Assembly (NCBI RefSeq): GCF_001949145.1
Contig: NW_019091377.1
Location: 74,254-138,253, forward strand
Direction: 5' to 3'
From: Acanthaster planci
Lineage: Eukaryota > Echinodermata > Asteroidea > Valvatida > Acanthasteridae
DNA length: 64,000 nt
The first letter of the stretch is position 1; every line of letters starts with the position of its first letter. The translations under genes and the position numbers were made by a program. The notes under the pieces are model-generated. The model saw only the letters and a program-made list of their open reading frames with translations. It ran no database searches and was not told where the DNA came from. Shown one piece after another: positions 12,901 through 24,069 of the stretch.

Positions 12901-15900
12901 CCTATCAAATTTTTACGTCCCCAATTTGGGTTTCAGAACAAACCACAAAAACCTGAAAAAGGATATCACGTTAAAAAGGATGTACTGCCATTTGTTCACC
13001 CTGAACCTTAAGTTTTGAATATTTGATTTTGATTCAGTAATTTTTATTCATAATGTCAGAAGTCACTGAAATGATGCTTTTAATTTATTTTGGTATTCTG
13101 TAATAACCCTGAAATCTGATGACAAAATTAATAGGTTCTTCGAGCATCATTTAAGTGGGGAAGGCTTCTATAATTCATTAGTGTGCTGAGGACGTTGCGT
13201 ATCCATAATTAATTGTCTTCGTTTGTTTAGTCACAAGTGTTTGATACATTCATCATTATACACGTTAATCTTTAGTTTAATTTGTCTTGCATCGAGTATT
13301 TTCCGCACTGCACAATTGCAGTCTTATTTGTGCAGTGGTATTGAGGGTTTTGTTAAACCTCATATCTTTGAAATCGGAAGTAACATGAGATTGATGAAAC
13401 AGGATCGGAACTGTGGGGTTTTAAGTACGTTGTTGTCTTCCGGTTATTTCTTAAAAAGCCACAAAAAACGAACAAACAAACAACAATCTTAATGCAGATG
13501 AAATGATTTGATCAGCAGGCATCCTATTGTTGGTATTCATTGTGAGTAATTTCTCCTCTGTGTAATCTAGAGGTCGTAGTTTGGCTGGAGAGAATGAGTT
13601 AGTTTGCCGTTTGATTCCCGATCCGATTTGAGAGTGCTTCAGTCTCTGTGGTCGGCAGTTGGTTTCCAAACAGCACATCGATATTTGGCCTGATTCTGTC
13701 TGGATCTGGAGGCACATTTCCGATGGTTCGACAATGATCACACCGTAACGAGATGGACGGGTCCCCCGTCACACCATGTTATCAAATTCGAGGCCAATGT
13801 TGAGAAGGCGGAGCTTGGCCCAAGGCCTAGCAAGCCAGTGTTTGACCAGGCTAACATTTTAGCCAAGGGACGATGTCCTCTTCACATTGTCGGTCCCACA
13901 AGACGCTCCTCCCTCAACGCCAAAGTTAAAGCGTGTATCCTTCGCAGTTGTGAGAGTCAGCAAATGTCCCCACTTGCCTCTAAATCTCTGTGTTCATTGG
14001 AGATCCCTTCGGGGGCTTTTCACAGCTTGATAAAAAGCAACGTTCTCGTCAGGGCATTCAGGACTTGTTGACATCCCAACACCTACAAGCGGCTGCAAAG
14101 CTACATTTACCGTGAAAGGCATTTTAATGGAAGATGTACTTTTGCCAAGCGTGAGTTTGTCTTCAGTAAGAATGACTGCCAAACAAAGCCCATGTTTGAA
14201 AGTCCTTGTTAGTGTGGCAGGGCCAGAAATGATTATGTTGTTAAATACACGTTTTTACAAAGTATTAGTACCCCCTTTAAAAATGGTAAGCTATATTTTA
14301 GAGTTCTTGGTTTTTTTTTCTAGTAGTGTGCCCCCCTGTTTATTTGTTTAATAAAGTCCCAGCTTCCCACTATATAGAGTTGCCATATGGTCTGGCCACA
14401 CTCGGTGTAGCAGATCAGCAGAGACCAGTCACCTTAACATGTATTGTTCCTCCTAACTGGAGTGTGGTTTTCTGCTTGAGCCCTATTCTGCTAGAAGTCA
14501 GTGATTGAAATCTGAGTGTAAACTCATGAGGTCCAGGCTGTGTTCGGTTTTGATTTTGGTTTTGGTTTCTAGTCTTTTGGTTTTAAGTCTTTTAAGTCCT
14601 AAGTCCCTTTGCTGTTTTGCATTTTTCCACTTTTTCCATCAATAAGTTCTTTTTTTTTTTTTTTTGGTCCTTTTTAAAGTCAAATATTGGTGTCTGAGTC
14701 CTTATTAATTCAATTTCCTGCAACTTTTCCTTCACAGATCCTTGGTTTAGTTAGAGTTTTTGTTGTTTTGCAAGTTCCTTATAGTGTGTCATTTTCCCCC
14801 GTTACATTATAATTGCTTACAATGCGTAACATTGTTGACATTGATTGGCTGTCAACAAGCAGTAACATGAAGACCAAGGCCGTGTTTGAAATGGGCTTCC
14901 AGAGCTACGGGTTTGTCTGATGTCAGCGCGTCCCCGCTCGACCTACCTCTAGACACCAGAAGCAGATGCAGCTTAAAATAAGTACTGTATACACAGGGAG
15001 CTGCATGCGTATTTTTTTTCTAAGGAGGGTTCGGGACAATTATAATATTAAGACCCGTACGCATGCGTATTACTGTGAGAAATCAGCATTCGTGATATGG
15101 ACGTGGTTGAAGCTACCAAAAGTAAAGTGGTGGCTTTTTTACCGTGCTAATATGTTTTTGAACAAAACACGAAGCTATGGAAGACTAGCACAGCTTCGGT
15201 CTTTGATATTTTTGTCGCAAACATTCAATAATTTCAGTGCACCACATAATTTCGATTATTGCCCAAGGGTTTACGGTAGTGATCAGTGGAAACAAACTCT
15301 TGCAGATGGTGTATATGTCCAATGTAATGACCTCTTGGAAGCGTGAATTAGTGGCTCAATATTTTTCAAGGTTCTTGGCCGAATGGCCGAATTGGATAGT
15401 TTATGTACATATACATTTTTCAAGTACAAAGCTCACTGGCGATTTAGCAGGACCAAACCTGACGGCATTGTATCAAAAAACGTCATTTTCTGCAATTTCG
15501 TCCTTGTGCCCAGGTGGTTTCCTGTGCAAGTGGTAATTGTATCCTGGCCTCATGCTCTTCATATGAATGACCTAACATCTCAATAAATATTAATATTTTG
15601 AATCCCCAATCCCTTCGGTCCCCATGTATATATGCATGTATATTTAATCAGTTTTTCATATGCCACATGGTTATGTCAACGTCGCTGTATTTACAGAGTT
15701 AAGTTTTTGTTGTACAACAGCAGTAAAAAAGACACATTTCACAGTTTGATAAGCAATCTTGGCATTTTTACTCAATTTTAAATTTGTATACCTGTGATTA
15801 TAGAATAGGATTGCCATTAAACTTTATGTCCAATTCATTTCAACTTAGAATGACTAACAATAAAACAGCAAGTAAGTCCAGTGCCAGGTAAGACATATTC

Positions 15901-18578
15901 CCGGATTCAGATGATTGCTTATCGCAGAGTATGAATAATGGTCTGTTGGAATGACAACCGTAGCTATTCAGTCTAAGGCTGAGTCAAGTCAAATAACTGA
16001 ATATTCGTCCAATCGGATAATACTAGGCTTGAAATGGCTTAAGGCAGACTTTGTTCATGTAATTCATGTTCAGTCATTGCTAGAAACATAAAAAGTCCAG
16101 GTCGCCTTTCCAGTCGGGTTTTATAGGATGAGAATAATCTTTGGAACGTCACGCCGTATCAAATTAGAGAAACAACGCATAAAGTACAGGTCTAGTGATA
16201 TTTCACAGGGACACAGACGGGTTGAGATCACGTGGTTGTACTTGGCGCCCGTTAGACTGCACAAATTACTCTAGAGATGAGGGAAAGGATATGATTTATG
16301 AATAAATTACCAGGGACGTCAAAAATAAATTACACACAGTGGTCGTTGAGAAAGAAGTGAGGGGTCTACTTTGGAGGAATGAACCAGAGAAAGTCAACAA
16401 AAGAGTATGTAAGAAAATAAGAACATTTTCTCCATCGGGATATGAACTGCTGAACTCCATGATTTTGATGAAGAATCGTTTTTTTTTCTTACAGACCGTT
16501 TCATATGGCAGACCCTGAAGGCCCTTGGTACTTTACATTTTCCCACAGGGAAAAGCTAACCCTCTCTGGTCATTGAACTTGCCAAAAAGACAATAAGGAA
16601 CACAGGGAAGCCTGCCAGAGAGGTTTCAAATGACTTTACCTTCGTTCATGACAGGAATGATGGAAATCGTTAGGACTGTCTTTTATTTTGCATATCTTTC
16701 CGAGGCGCTTTGCCGCGATCAGTTGAGTGTGACTTCGCCCACGCAATACTCTTGCTGTTCCCCAGCCTTTTGGCGCAGTTGACTTAGCGTGATAATATTC
16801 GGCAATGTTGTGTAAATGTCCGATTATCTGATGTCGAAGTCATATTTGGTCAGTGTTGAGTGTGATCCAACCAACAGTGCTTTGTCCTCTGCTGTCTCCG
16901 GGACTTGTCCGGTTTACGCGTTTTCGAAAATAATGCACGCGCTAGTTAAATACACAATTAACATTTAATCGGTTTTATGGGCAGAGCGATGATATCATCC
17001 CTGTCCCTGCAGCCGATTGGCTCGCACAGTCCGTGGCCCGACAACCTCATCAATGCTCCCCATGTGGGCAGTTTCACTCACACTAATCTAGAAACCATTC
17101 TCGTCATTTTGTTCTCAATTTTCCCACCGCCTCCCTCTTCCTGCCGCACTCTGATTTCCCCTACAGGGATTCCTGAATCTTCAGTTTTTCTTTGTTTTCC
17201 TACCGGGCGGCGGGGTTGGCCCCACATTATGGCTTATTTTCGTGTTTTAGCATGTTACTCATGTGTAAGAAGGAAGTTGTCATCTTTTAAAAACTCTGTA
17301 CAAGTAATCACACTTAACTGAAAAAAAATCAGTCAAGGTACAGTTCGAAAACAAATGGACTTGGTGACCAAAGTGCCTGAAGGACGCCCTCTTTCGGACT
17401 TCGAGTTGAAGATCAAATTAAGCCCCGTTTCAGGCCTTCTGGAGGCATTTATTTTTCTGAAGAAGTCAAGATGAAAGTACGTGCTGAGAAAAAAAAGACA
17501 TTTCCTTGTGACCACAACCGCTATAGAATGAAAGAATAATTTATATTAATATCAGCTGTATTGATAAACTCGTAAAAACGTCTGCTGATGTAGAAATAAT
17601 ATAACAGTTGGTATTGTAAAACAAACTGAAGAAATAATATTACAGTTACGAGTAAATACCATTATCAGATAAAACTGAGTGTATCTTGAGGTGTACAGTT
17701 CTTACTTCCAACGTCATGCGGAACATGGATCCATTTTGGATCAGTATAACGTTGCACAGTGGTTTGTCAATTCTGCATCCATTTCATTGGTATATTTGTG
17801 GTATTCATGCTTTGATTTGTTAACTGTTTCCCTTTATGTCACAGAATGCATAGCATGCGTATTTAAAGTATCCATATAAGCCGAGAAAATGCATAATCAT
17901 GTTTCAATTAACCTTATTTTCAATCTTTTCTTTGCAAGGTAAGGGTACTTTTGGACTTCGGGGTTTTTTATGCTCACGCCGATTTTAATGTTCATTTGCT
18001 AAACTGTGATTTTATCCAGGCACTAAGCCTCAATGTTGCAGTGATTTGTGCACTGCTGGAGTTTTCGTAGGGCAGTCGGAAATTCCGTTTCCTTGGTGAC
18101 TTTTTGTTTTGAGTAGTTTTAAGGAGCAAGTTGCTGGAATTTAAAATTTGAACATTCAACAAACACTTGAACGCAATATCAGTGTCTTCTCCGATTTCCA
18201 TCACTACGAGAGCGCCCTCACTTGAACAGAAAGCTTAGACAATTTTTAATGTTTATTGAAACATAAAGTGAACTTTTTTATACACACCTAAAGCCAAAAA
18301 GTTGTCAAACAGTTTTCATACATAGCAGAAAAAATTGTACAAAATTGTGTTTAAAAAAGTAATCCCATGGACCTCTTCAATTGTTTCCGGTTTGCAGTGT
18401 GGACAGATGTATTTTGGAGATTACTTCAGGTGCCATTCTCATCTGTAATTCCATTCTCGAATTGGCAATTTTCTTTTGTATCAGTTGCACATAAAGTGAA
18501 TTAAGCATCTGTCCTGCATCCTCTTGAACCAGTGTTTGGACTGTCGAAAAATTGCACTCTGGTTTTCTGCGGTTCTGT
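10000..18578. other. Unassigned stretch with homopolymer tracts
   Basis: It holds a G tract at about 12547-12557, a T/G-rich low-complexity run at about 14535-14670 ending in 16 T residues, and a small duplicated motif (agaaataatataacagtt-like) near 17590 and 17630. Open frames of up to 126 codons (14966-15346) occur but lack splice signals or recognisable protein character. No gene is supported. Confidence 0.4.
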
Positions 18579-18855
18579 CCCCCCCCCCCTTTTTGGGGGG
18601 TAGATAGGATGTTAGTGGNNNNNNNNNNNNNNNNNNNNNNNNNNNNNNNNNNNNNNNNNNNNNNNNNNNNNNNNNNNNNNNNNNNNNNNNNNNNNNNNNN
18701 NNNNNNNNNNNNNNNNNNNNNNNNNNNNNNNNNNNNNNNNNNNNNNNNNNNNNNNNNNNNNNNNNNNNNNNNNNNNNNNNNNNNNNNNNNNNNNNNNNNN
18801 NNNNNNNNNNNNNNNNNNNNNNNNNNNNNNNNNNNNNNNNNNNNNNNNNNNNNNN
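18579..18855. other. Homopolymer hairpin and assembly gap
   Basis: A run of 11 C, 5 T and 6 G (18579-18600) can fold on itself and is followed closely by unresolved bases (N) from 18619 to 18855. The gap sits just beyond the broken 3' end of the minus-strand TIR gene at 18930-19766, so sequence of that gene's tail may be lost in it. A single N also occurs at 20357. Confidence 0.95.
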
Positions 18856-18929
18856 TTTAGTGTATGTAGGCCTACAGTTCCATTCGCTATGAGTTTCTCT
18901 GATACTCCATTCAAGTCTCCGCCAGTTAA

Positions 18930-19766
18930 CTACACCGTGGCATCGAAGCTCTGGTAGGGTTGGAGCACCTCCGGTATTCTGCTCTCCTCCCTCAGGACGG
19001 GGATAACTGAGCTAGAATGTTGCACTGCTTGGTGTATGACATTGCCAGAGAGGCGATCTTCCTCCAAGTCTTGGGTGATAAGTATGACGGTGCAGAGACT
19101 GTTCCGGATTCCCTCAGCGTAGGAGCTTAGCACCAACATCCCGGCTGGGAAGTTGCGGTCCTTGATGCACCCCCTCAAACCGGTCTTTTCCAGCTCTGCC
19201 AGCATGTACTGCTCTACCCAAAGCAGCTGACTGGCCGTGTGTATGACAAAGAAGTGGTAGGGAAGTTGCGGATTTGGCGACCTCTCAGGCTGACTTATCG
19301 TTGACCTCAAAGCACATTCTGTTGTTAGACACAAGTTAACCAGCGAGCTGATGACAGCAGCAAACCTCATCTTCTTGATTAGTTTCCACACATACCTTGA
19401 AGCAATTCTCAGATTAGATGGTAAGAAACCTACCAGTGTTTCGAGATATTCTGATAGTCTTTGCGCACAGATGCCAGTGTATGTCTTGATGATACCGTTG
19501 AATACTTCCCTGTCCATAAAACATTGTACAACAAAACTTCTGAATGGTTTCTGAAACCAAAGCCGAATTCCTTCAATCGATGACCGATTTTGCTCACGTT
19601 TCTGGGTTGCGTTACGGAACATGGTCTTTAACATCAACCTCATGGCACCCTCTGTGGTCGGTATATTTCTTAAGCCTCCGGCCCTTTGTTTCGGTTTGAC
19701 ATTGGACAATTCTGGTAAATACAACAAAAATCCAGACACAACTTCTTGAAGTATTGGAATAAAGGC
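18930..19766 (-). pseudogene. Divergent TIR-domain gene, C-terminus frameshifted (copy E)
   Basis: An open frame of 278 codons, possibly opened by an acceptor (AATTTCAAAG|GCC) rather than by a start codon. The last 109 residues are a TIR domain: box 1-like YHFFVIH, then GCIKDRNFPAG, then LCTVILITQDL and VIPVLREE, all aligned with the TIRs of the four neighbouring TPR-TIR genes. The preceding 170 residues are basic, helical and unlike the TPR region of those genes; I do not recognise them. The frame stops at TAG right after FDAT. In the neighbours this motif continues as DATG-VVDW, and here the shifted frame reads GVVNWRRLEWSIRE, so one base appears lost at about 18936/18937. The shifted frame stays open into the assembly gap. 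It may be a decayed member, a rearranged gene or an assembly error. Confidence 0.6.
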
Positions 19767-19802
19767 CTTTGAAATTAAATTTAATACATAACAATAGGTT
19801 CT

Positions 19803-22070
19803 TTAATATGTTGTTAAATCGTGTTAAACTAAATGAATGATTTGAACAGAAATCATTGGAACATTCTGATGCTTTAGTTGTTATGTGCTAAAAAATAGTT
19901 CTCTAATAGGTTGCATGACAAGTGCATATCAGAACAACAAAATGGATATAAAATTCAAAATCTATTCATTGCCAGTTGCCATGCTTAACGATTCGTAGCG
20001 GAAGTGAAAGGCGTGTCACGCATTTTCGCCTATACATTTGGCTAAATTGAGTACGGAGGGGATAATGCTATTTCCAACGCACAGAGATGTAATGGATGGG
20101 CGCACAAAAGGGCAACGGATCATGGGATATGTTTATACGTATACAGTACACACAGTATACAGTACAAATGTACATGTATAATTTGGTTTACACCCGTGCC
20201 CAGTGAAGCGTGAGTCGACCTAAATGTGATGTGACGCAGCGTGTATTGAGAGTCAAAATCCAGCTAGTATCTCTTTAACTGTTTCGCCTTTCGTAGGCAA
20301 ATATACCTAGTCGCTATACTTGAGCTCATTGAACGCCATGATTCTTTCTGCTAGCCNTTTGTAAGCGCACAATTTGCAGTTGGGTTTTTAAATGCATCGT
20401 GGATGAGCGTCAAAGGATGTCAGTCGCAACGTATAAAATCGAAAGTTCTATCATTTTTAGATTTTGACTGTCTTTCACCAGTTTCGTGCATAAGATTTAT
20501 GACTCTCTGTTATCATTGATATTGTTTTTCTTCACTCCTTGTGGTACAACCTGTGATAAACACTTTGGGGCAAGGGGAGATTTCATCGATTCATTCATTA
20601 TCTGCCCCAGTTTTCTCTGAACACGAAGCACTTCAGCTATAATATTGAGTTAGCTAATTGTTAGAATAATGAATTGAGTAGTTTTTAATTAAGACAAAGA
20701 GACCAATTTAGTTTAGAAGCTTGCTTCCTCTTCATAAAATATTATCAAATGTATTGTAAAGTTTGGCTTTATTCCTAACAAATTACGTGTAGGCCTGTAG
20801 TTAAAGGGACCATGAAATAGAAATATTTTACAATATAAAAGATGCCAAACAGTCTTCATATATTGAAAATGGGTACAGAGATACATAAAAAGTGCTCCTA
20901 AGAAAAATTCGTTTCTTGGATCCTTTAAGGAAAAAAGATTTTGGTATTCTCTCTTTACATATACACAGCATAAATGTAGTTGGTTTGTTTAAATGAAAAT
21001 TATAGACTTGAAAGTTTTCTGAGTGAACGGTCTGATCAACAAAATAAAAAGACCTAACAACAGTGTCTACGAAAACATCCATACGACACCCAAACTGTCT
21101 TTCCAAAGCCGTAAAGAAAAATCTCCTTTTTTTCAAGTGTTATGATCGTTTGATGTTAGGGAGAGAGAAGTTTTTGGCCAGCTTGTGGCGGTTAGAATAA
21201 ACCACTGGAAGACACAGGTATCATTTGTGTTCCGTTGAAAATTTACTTGCCAGGATGAATGCTTTGTATGTCTTAGTCCATTGACCAGTGATAACAGATA
21301 AATACACTTGGACAATTGCTGGTATTCGAGTGATTTTTTCGTGCCGTCAGTCAAACATAAAAAATCGCATCCATTATTTTGAGTTATTTTGCCAATTCCT
21401 TATTCTAGCATGTTTTAAGTGGAATTGCTACATAGACATTAACTTTGGCTTACATTCATGAAAAATTCATGTTCTTTTATTTACAGATGTGAAGTGATCG
21501 GGTGATAGTGACTTCTGGTTTGCTAACCCTTTGTGGACAATCTAGTTCGTGCCACTTCCTGTAAAACACCTCATATGTGTATTTAATGACCCGGTCGAAC
21601 TAACAAAAAATCATCTAGAAATTCTTTCTGCAACAACTCCCTGGTTCAATGGGGTCATTGTTGCTGAACTTCACACAAGCCGTCATACTTAATGCCCAGT
21701 CTAGGCTTTAATATGCCACAAGTCACTATACCGTTTTGTGTGATAAATGTCAGCTTTCCTTTTATAGTTTGACAAACCCCTTAAAACATTAAAGGGATAT
21801 TGTTCATTAAAGAAAAATTACTTTTTTCCACTTCCTTTTGCCCTGGAAGTAAAGGCCAAGAGAGTTTTTGTGTCTGCATCAAAACACGTTGCCAAAGTTT
21901 CCCAGATCCTAAAATTTAAAAGTGTTATCTCATGCAATTTAAAATGATAGAGTTAAAACGTTTCTTTTAACCACTATTTAAAAGTAATTCATTATACAGT
22001 GACGTCATGGGAATTTCATAAAAATGTGAACATCTATAGGCACATGTTTGTCTTAAGTTCTAAATGCTAA
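19803..22070. other. Intergenic stretch upstream of copy E
   Basis: AT-rich sequence with short chance frames. A 5' exon for the TIR gene at 18930-19766 would be expected here, but I could not identify one. Small palindromic words built on GTATAC and GTACAC occur near 20150-20190. Confidence 0.4.
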
Positions 22071-22280
22071 GGAGTGAGAAACTCAGTCTCCAAAGAGTGA
22101 GTCCCTCATAAAAGAATGTCAAAACAGTAACTGAATAACCGAAAACCTCTCTAAAAGAGTGAAAACCATTAAAAAAGAGTGAATGTAACTCCAAAACTGA
22201 GGTAACCATTTAAGGGACACTTCTTGGGGAGTGATTTTTACTCTTTGGAGTGGTTTTCACTCTTTTGGAGTGTTTTTTAC
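22071..22280. repeat. GAGTG-rich inverted/tandem repeat (left part)
   Basis: Repeated words such as AAAGAGTG on one side and CACTCTTTT / TGGAGTG on the other form a degenerate foldback: the left arm around 22148-22190 is roughly the reverse complement of 22229-22272. Related GAGTG/CACTTT words reappear at about 23527-23590, beyond the retrotransposon fragment, suggesting that the element landed in this repeat. Confidence 0.55.
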
Positions 22281-23500
22281 TATTCTTATGTGATGTAAAT
22301 GACATGCCAATGAGTATTCATACTACTTTATGCTGATGATAGTGCTCTCTTGGTTTCTGACAAAAACTCTCATGAAATACATGTAGGAACAGTTGTGCTA
22401 TGGCTCATTGACAACAAATTATCTTTACATTTGGGCAAAACAGAGTCTATTCTGTTTGGGTCTAAGGGCAAATTGAAGAAAGTAGATTCATTTGCAGTAA
22501 AGTGCAATAGAGAAATGGTTTAATTATCTTCATCTGTTAAATATGTAGGAGTTATTCTAGACCCTGTTTTAACTGGTGAATGCATTGCTACTTCAACTAT
22601 TAAGAAAGCTGGGGACAGACTGAAGTTTTTATACAGACAGGCCAATTTTCTCAATGAAAAATCACGTAATTTTTGTGCTCTGCGTTGATTCAATGTCACT
22701 TTGATTATTCATGTTCATCATGGTACTCTGCATTATCCGTAAGACTGAAGAACAAATTACTGGACAAAAATCGTAGGGCTCATATTGGTCAGAGAAAACT
22801 TGACAGACTGGGGTTACTTTATGTTCAGGATCGGGTGACTCAATTGAACCTCAATCATGTATTTAAAATGGTCCATAACTTAGCTCCCAAATATATGCGT
22901 GATAATTTCACCTGTGTTTCTGATAGATACTCTTACAATACAAGGCAAAGTTTGTTTAATTTCATTGTTCCAACTCACTCTAGAAGAAATTCATTTTCTG
23001 TTACAGCTGTTAAAGACTAGAATGCACTGCCGTCTAATATGAGAAGCATCTCCAGTCTTCCAGGGTTTAAAAAAACAAGTAAAGTCATATCTATCACAAA
23101 ATGCCAATCAATAGAGAAATACAGAAATGTAGTGTCTCTATGTAATAAGACTGATTCTTGATTAATGGGAAGGGAATGAGTGATATCAAATGTTTTTAAT
23201 GCATTTGATTGTTTTGATTTTTGTAATGCAGGGAAATTTGAATGTGATTTTAATCAGTAATTAATGAAATAGTGGTCGATAAGTGGATTGGTAATTTACT
23301 TGCTTTTCATGTTTTGTTTGTTATGTACAAGTGTAAATTTGTCCAAACTTAAGGGACCCCGATGGAAGTAAGCCCGTGTAATTGGCTTTCTTGGGTTATC
23401 CCAGAATGAATCAACCGTGTCCGGTTTTCTCTACGTATATGTACAATTTGTTGATTGATTTCTGAATAGAATAATAATGATAATAATCATAATCATGACC
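22281..23500 (+). mobile_element. Non-LTR retrotransposon remnant (C-terminal RT half and 3' tail)
   Basis: The translated plus strand gives a truncated reverse transcriptase. The catalytic YADD box is at 22329-22340, followed by a region reading GKTESILFGSK and VKYVGVILDP, then (in a different frame from 22673) ALIQCHFDYSCSSWY and a C-terminal segment with YNTRQSLFNF and VKD-stop-NALPSNMRS. In-frame stops lie at 22521, 22686 and 23018 (the last a Trp codon turned TAG), with at least two frameshifts, so it is dead. The 3' part has a GATGGAAGTAAGCCC...TTGGGTTATCCC segment and an ATAATA-rich tail near 23467-23500. The order of motifs fits the Jockey/CR1-like group of LINEs; the exact clade is not determined. 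The 5' end is truncated just before the YADD box. Confidence 0.85.
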
Positions 23501-23526
23501 CAAAAATAATAATACTTTTAACGAAA

Positions 23527-23590
23527 ATCACCCATTTAAGAGTGGGTTTTTCACACTTTTGCATTCAGAGAGTATGTGAGATTTCTCTCT
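23527..23590. repeat. GAGTG-rich repeat (right part)
   Basis: AAGAGTGGG, TCACACTTTT and similar words resemble the repeat at 22071-22280 across the inserted LINE fragment. Confidence 0.4.
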
Positions 23591-24069
23591 TTCGAAATTA
23601 ACCTAGTTTCAAGCTTCCATTAATATTAGAAGTAAAGGTCAATTTTTGTCAAAATTGAAAATATACTGCTGCTGAGGAATAGCTATACGTAACAGTCCCA
23701 AATCCGCTGATTTCAGTGTGATTTGACATACGCCCAGAGGGTTAGGGTTAATCACATCCCACAAGAAACATGTTTTGTTTGTTTTTTTGTGAGAGACGAG
23801 AAAAAGTTTAGTTGTAATTTAGCTGACCGAATTTAGTCACAGTTTGCGGTAAAAACTCGCTTCTTGCTTGAAACCTAATGGTGTTCTCTTGTATTCACAT
23901 CTTGATGTCAGAGTTGATGTTCATGCGAAGTTTCAGTCTAATATTTTGTACAGTCTGCAATAATATTTCCAGAAATGTCGTCCAGAAAACTACGACCAAG
24001 GAGAAAGCACCCATTCATATACCAAGCGATTGGGCTCAGCCCGATCACCATCACTCGAATTGAAAACTA

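Noticed and set aside
14966-15346. A 126-codon plus-strand frame
   Set aside because: ATG present, but the peptide is unlike a folded protein, and two other frames overlap it.
18552-18914. Open frames of about 100 codons on both strands
   Set aside because: They consist almost entirely of the run of unknown bases.
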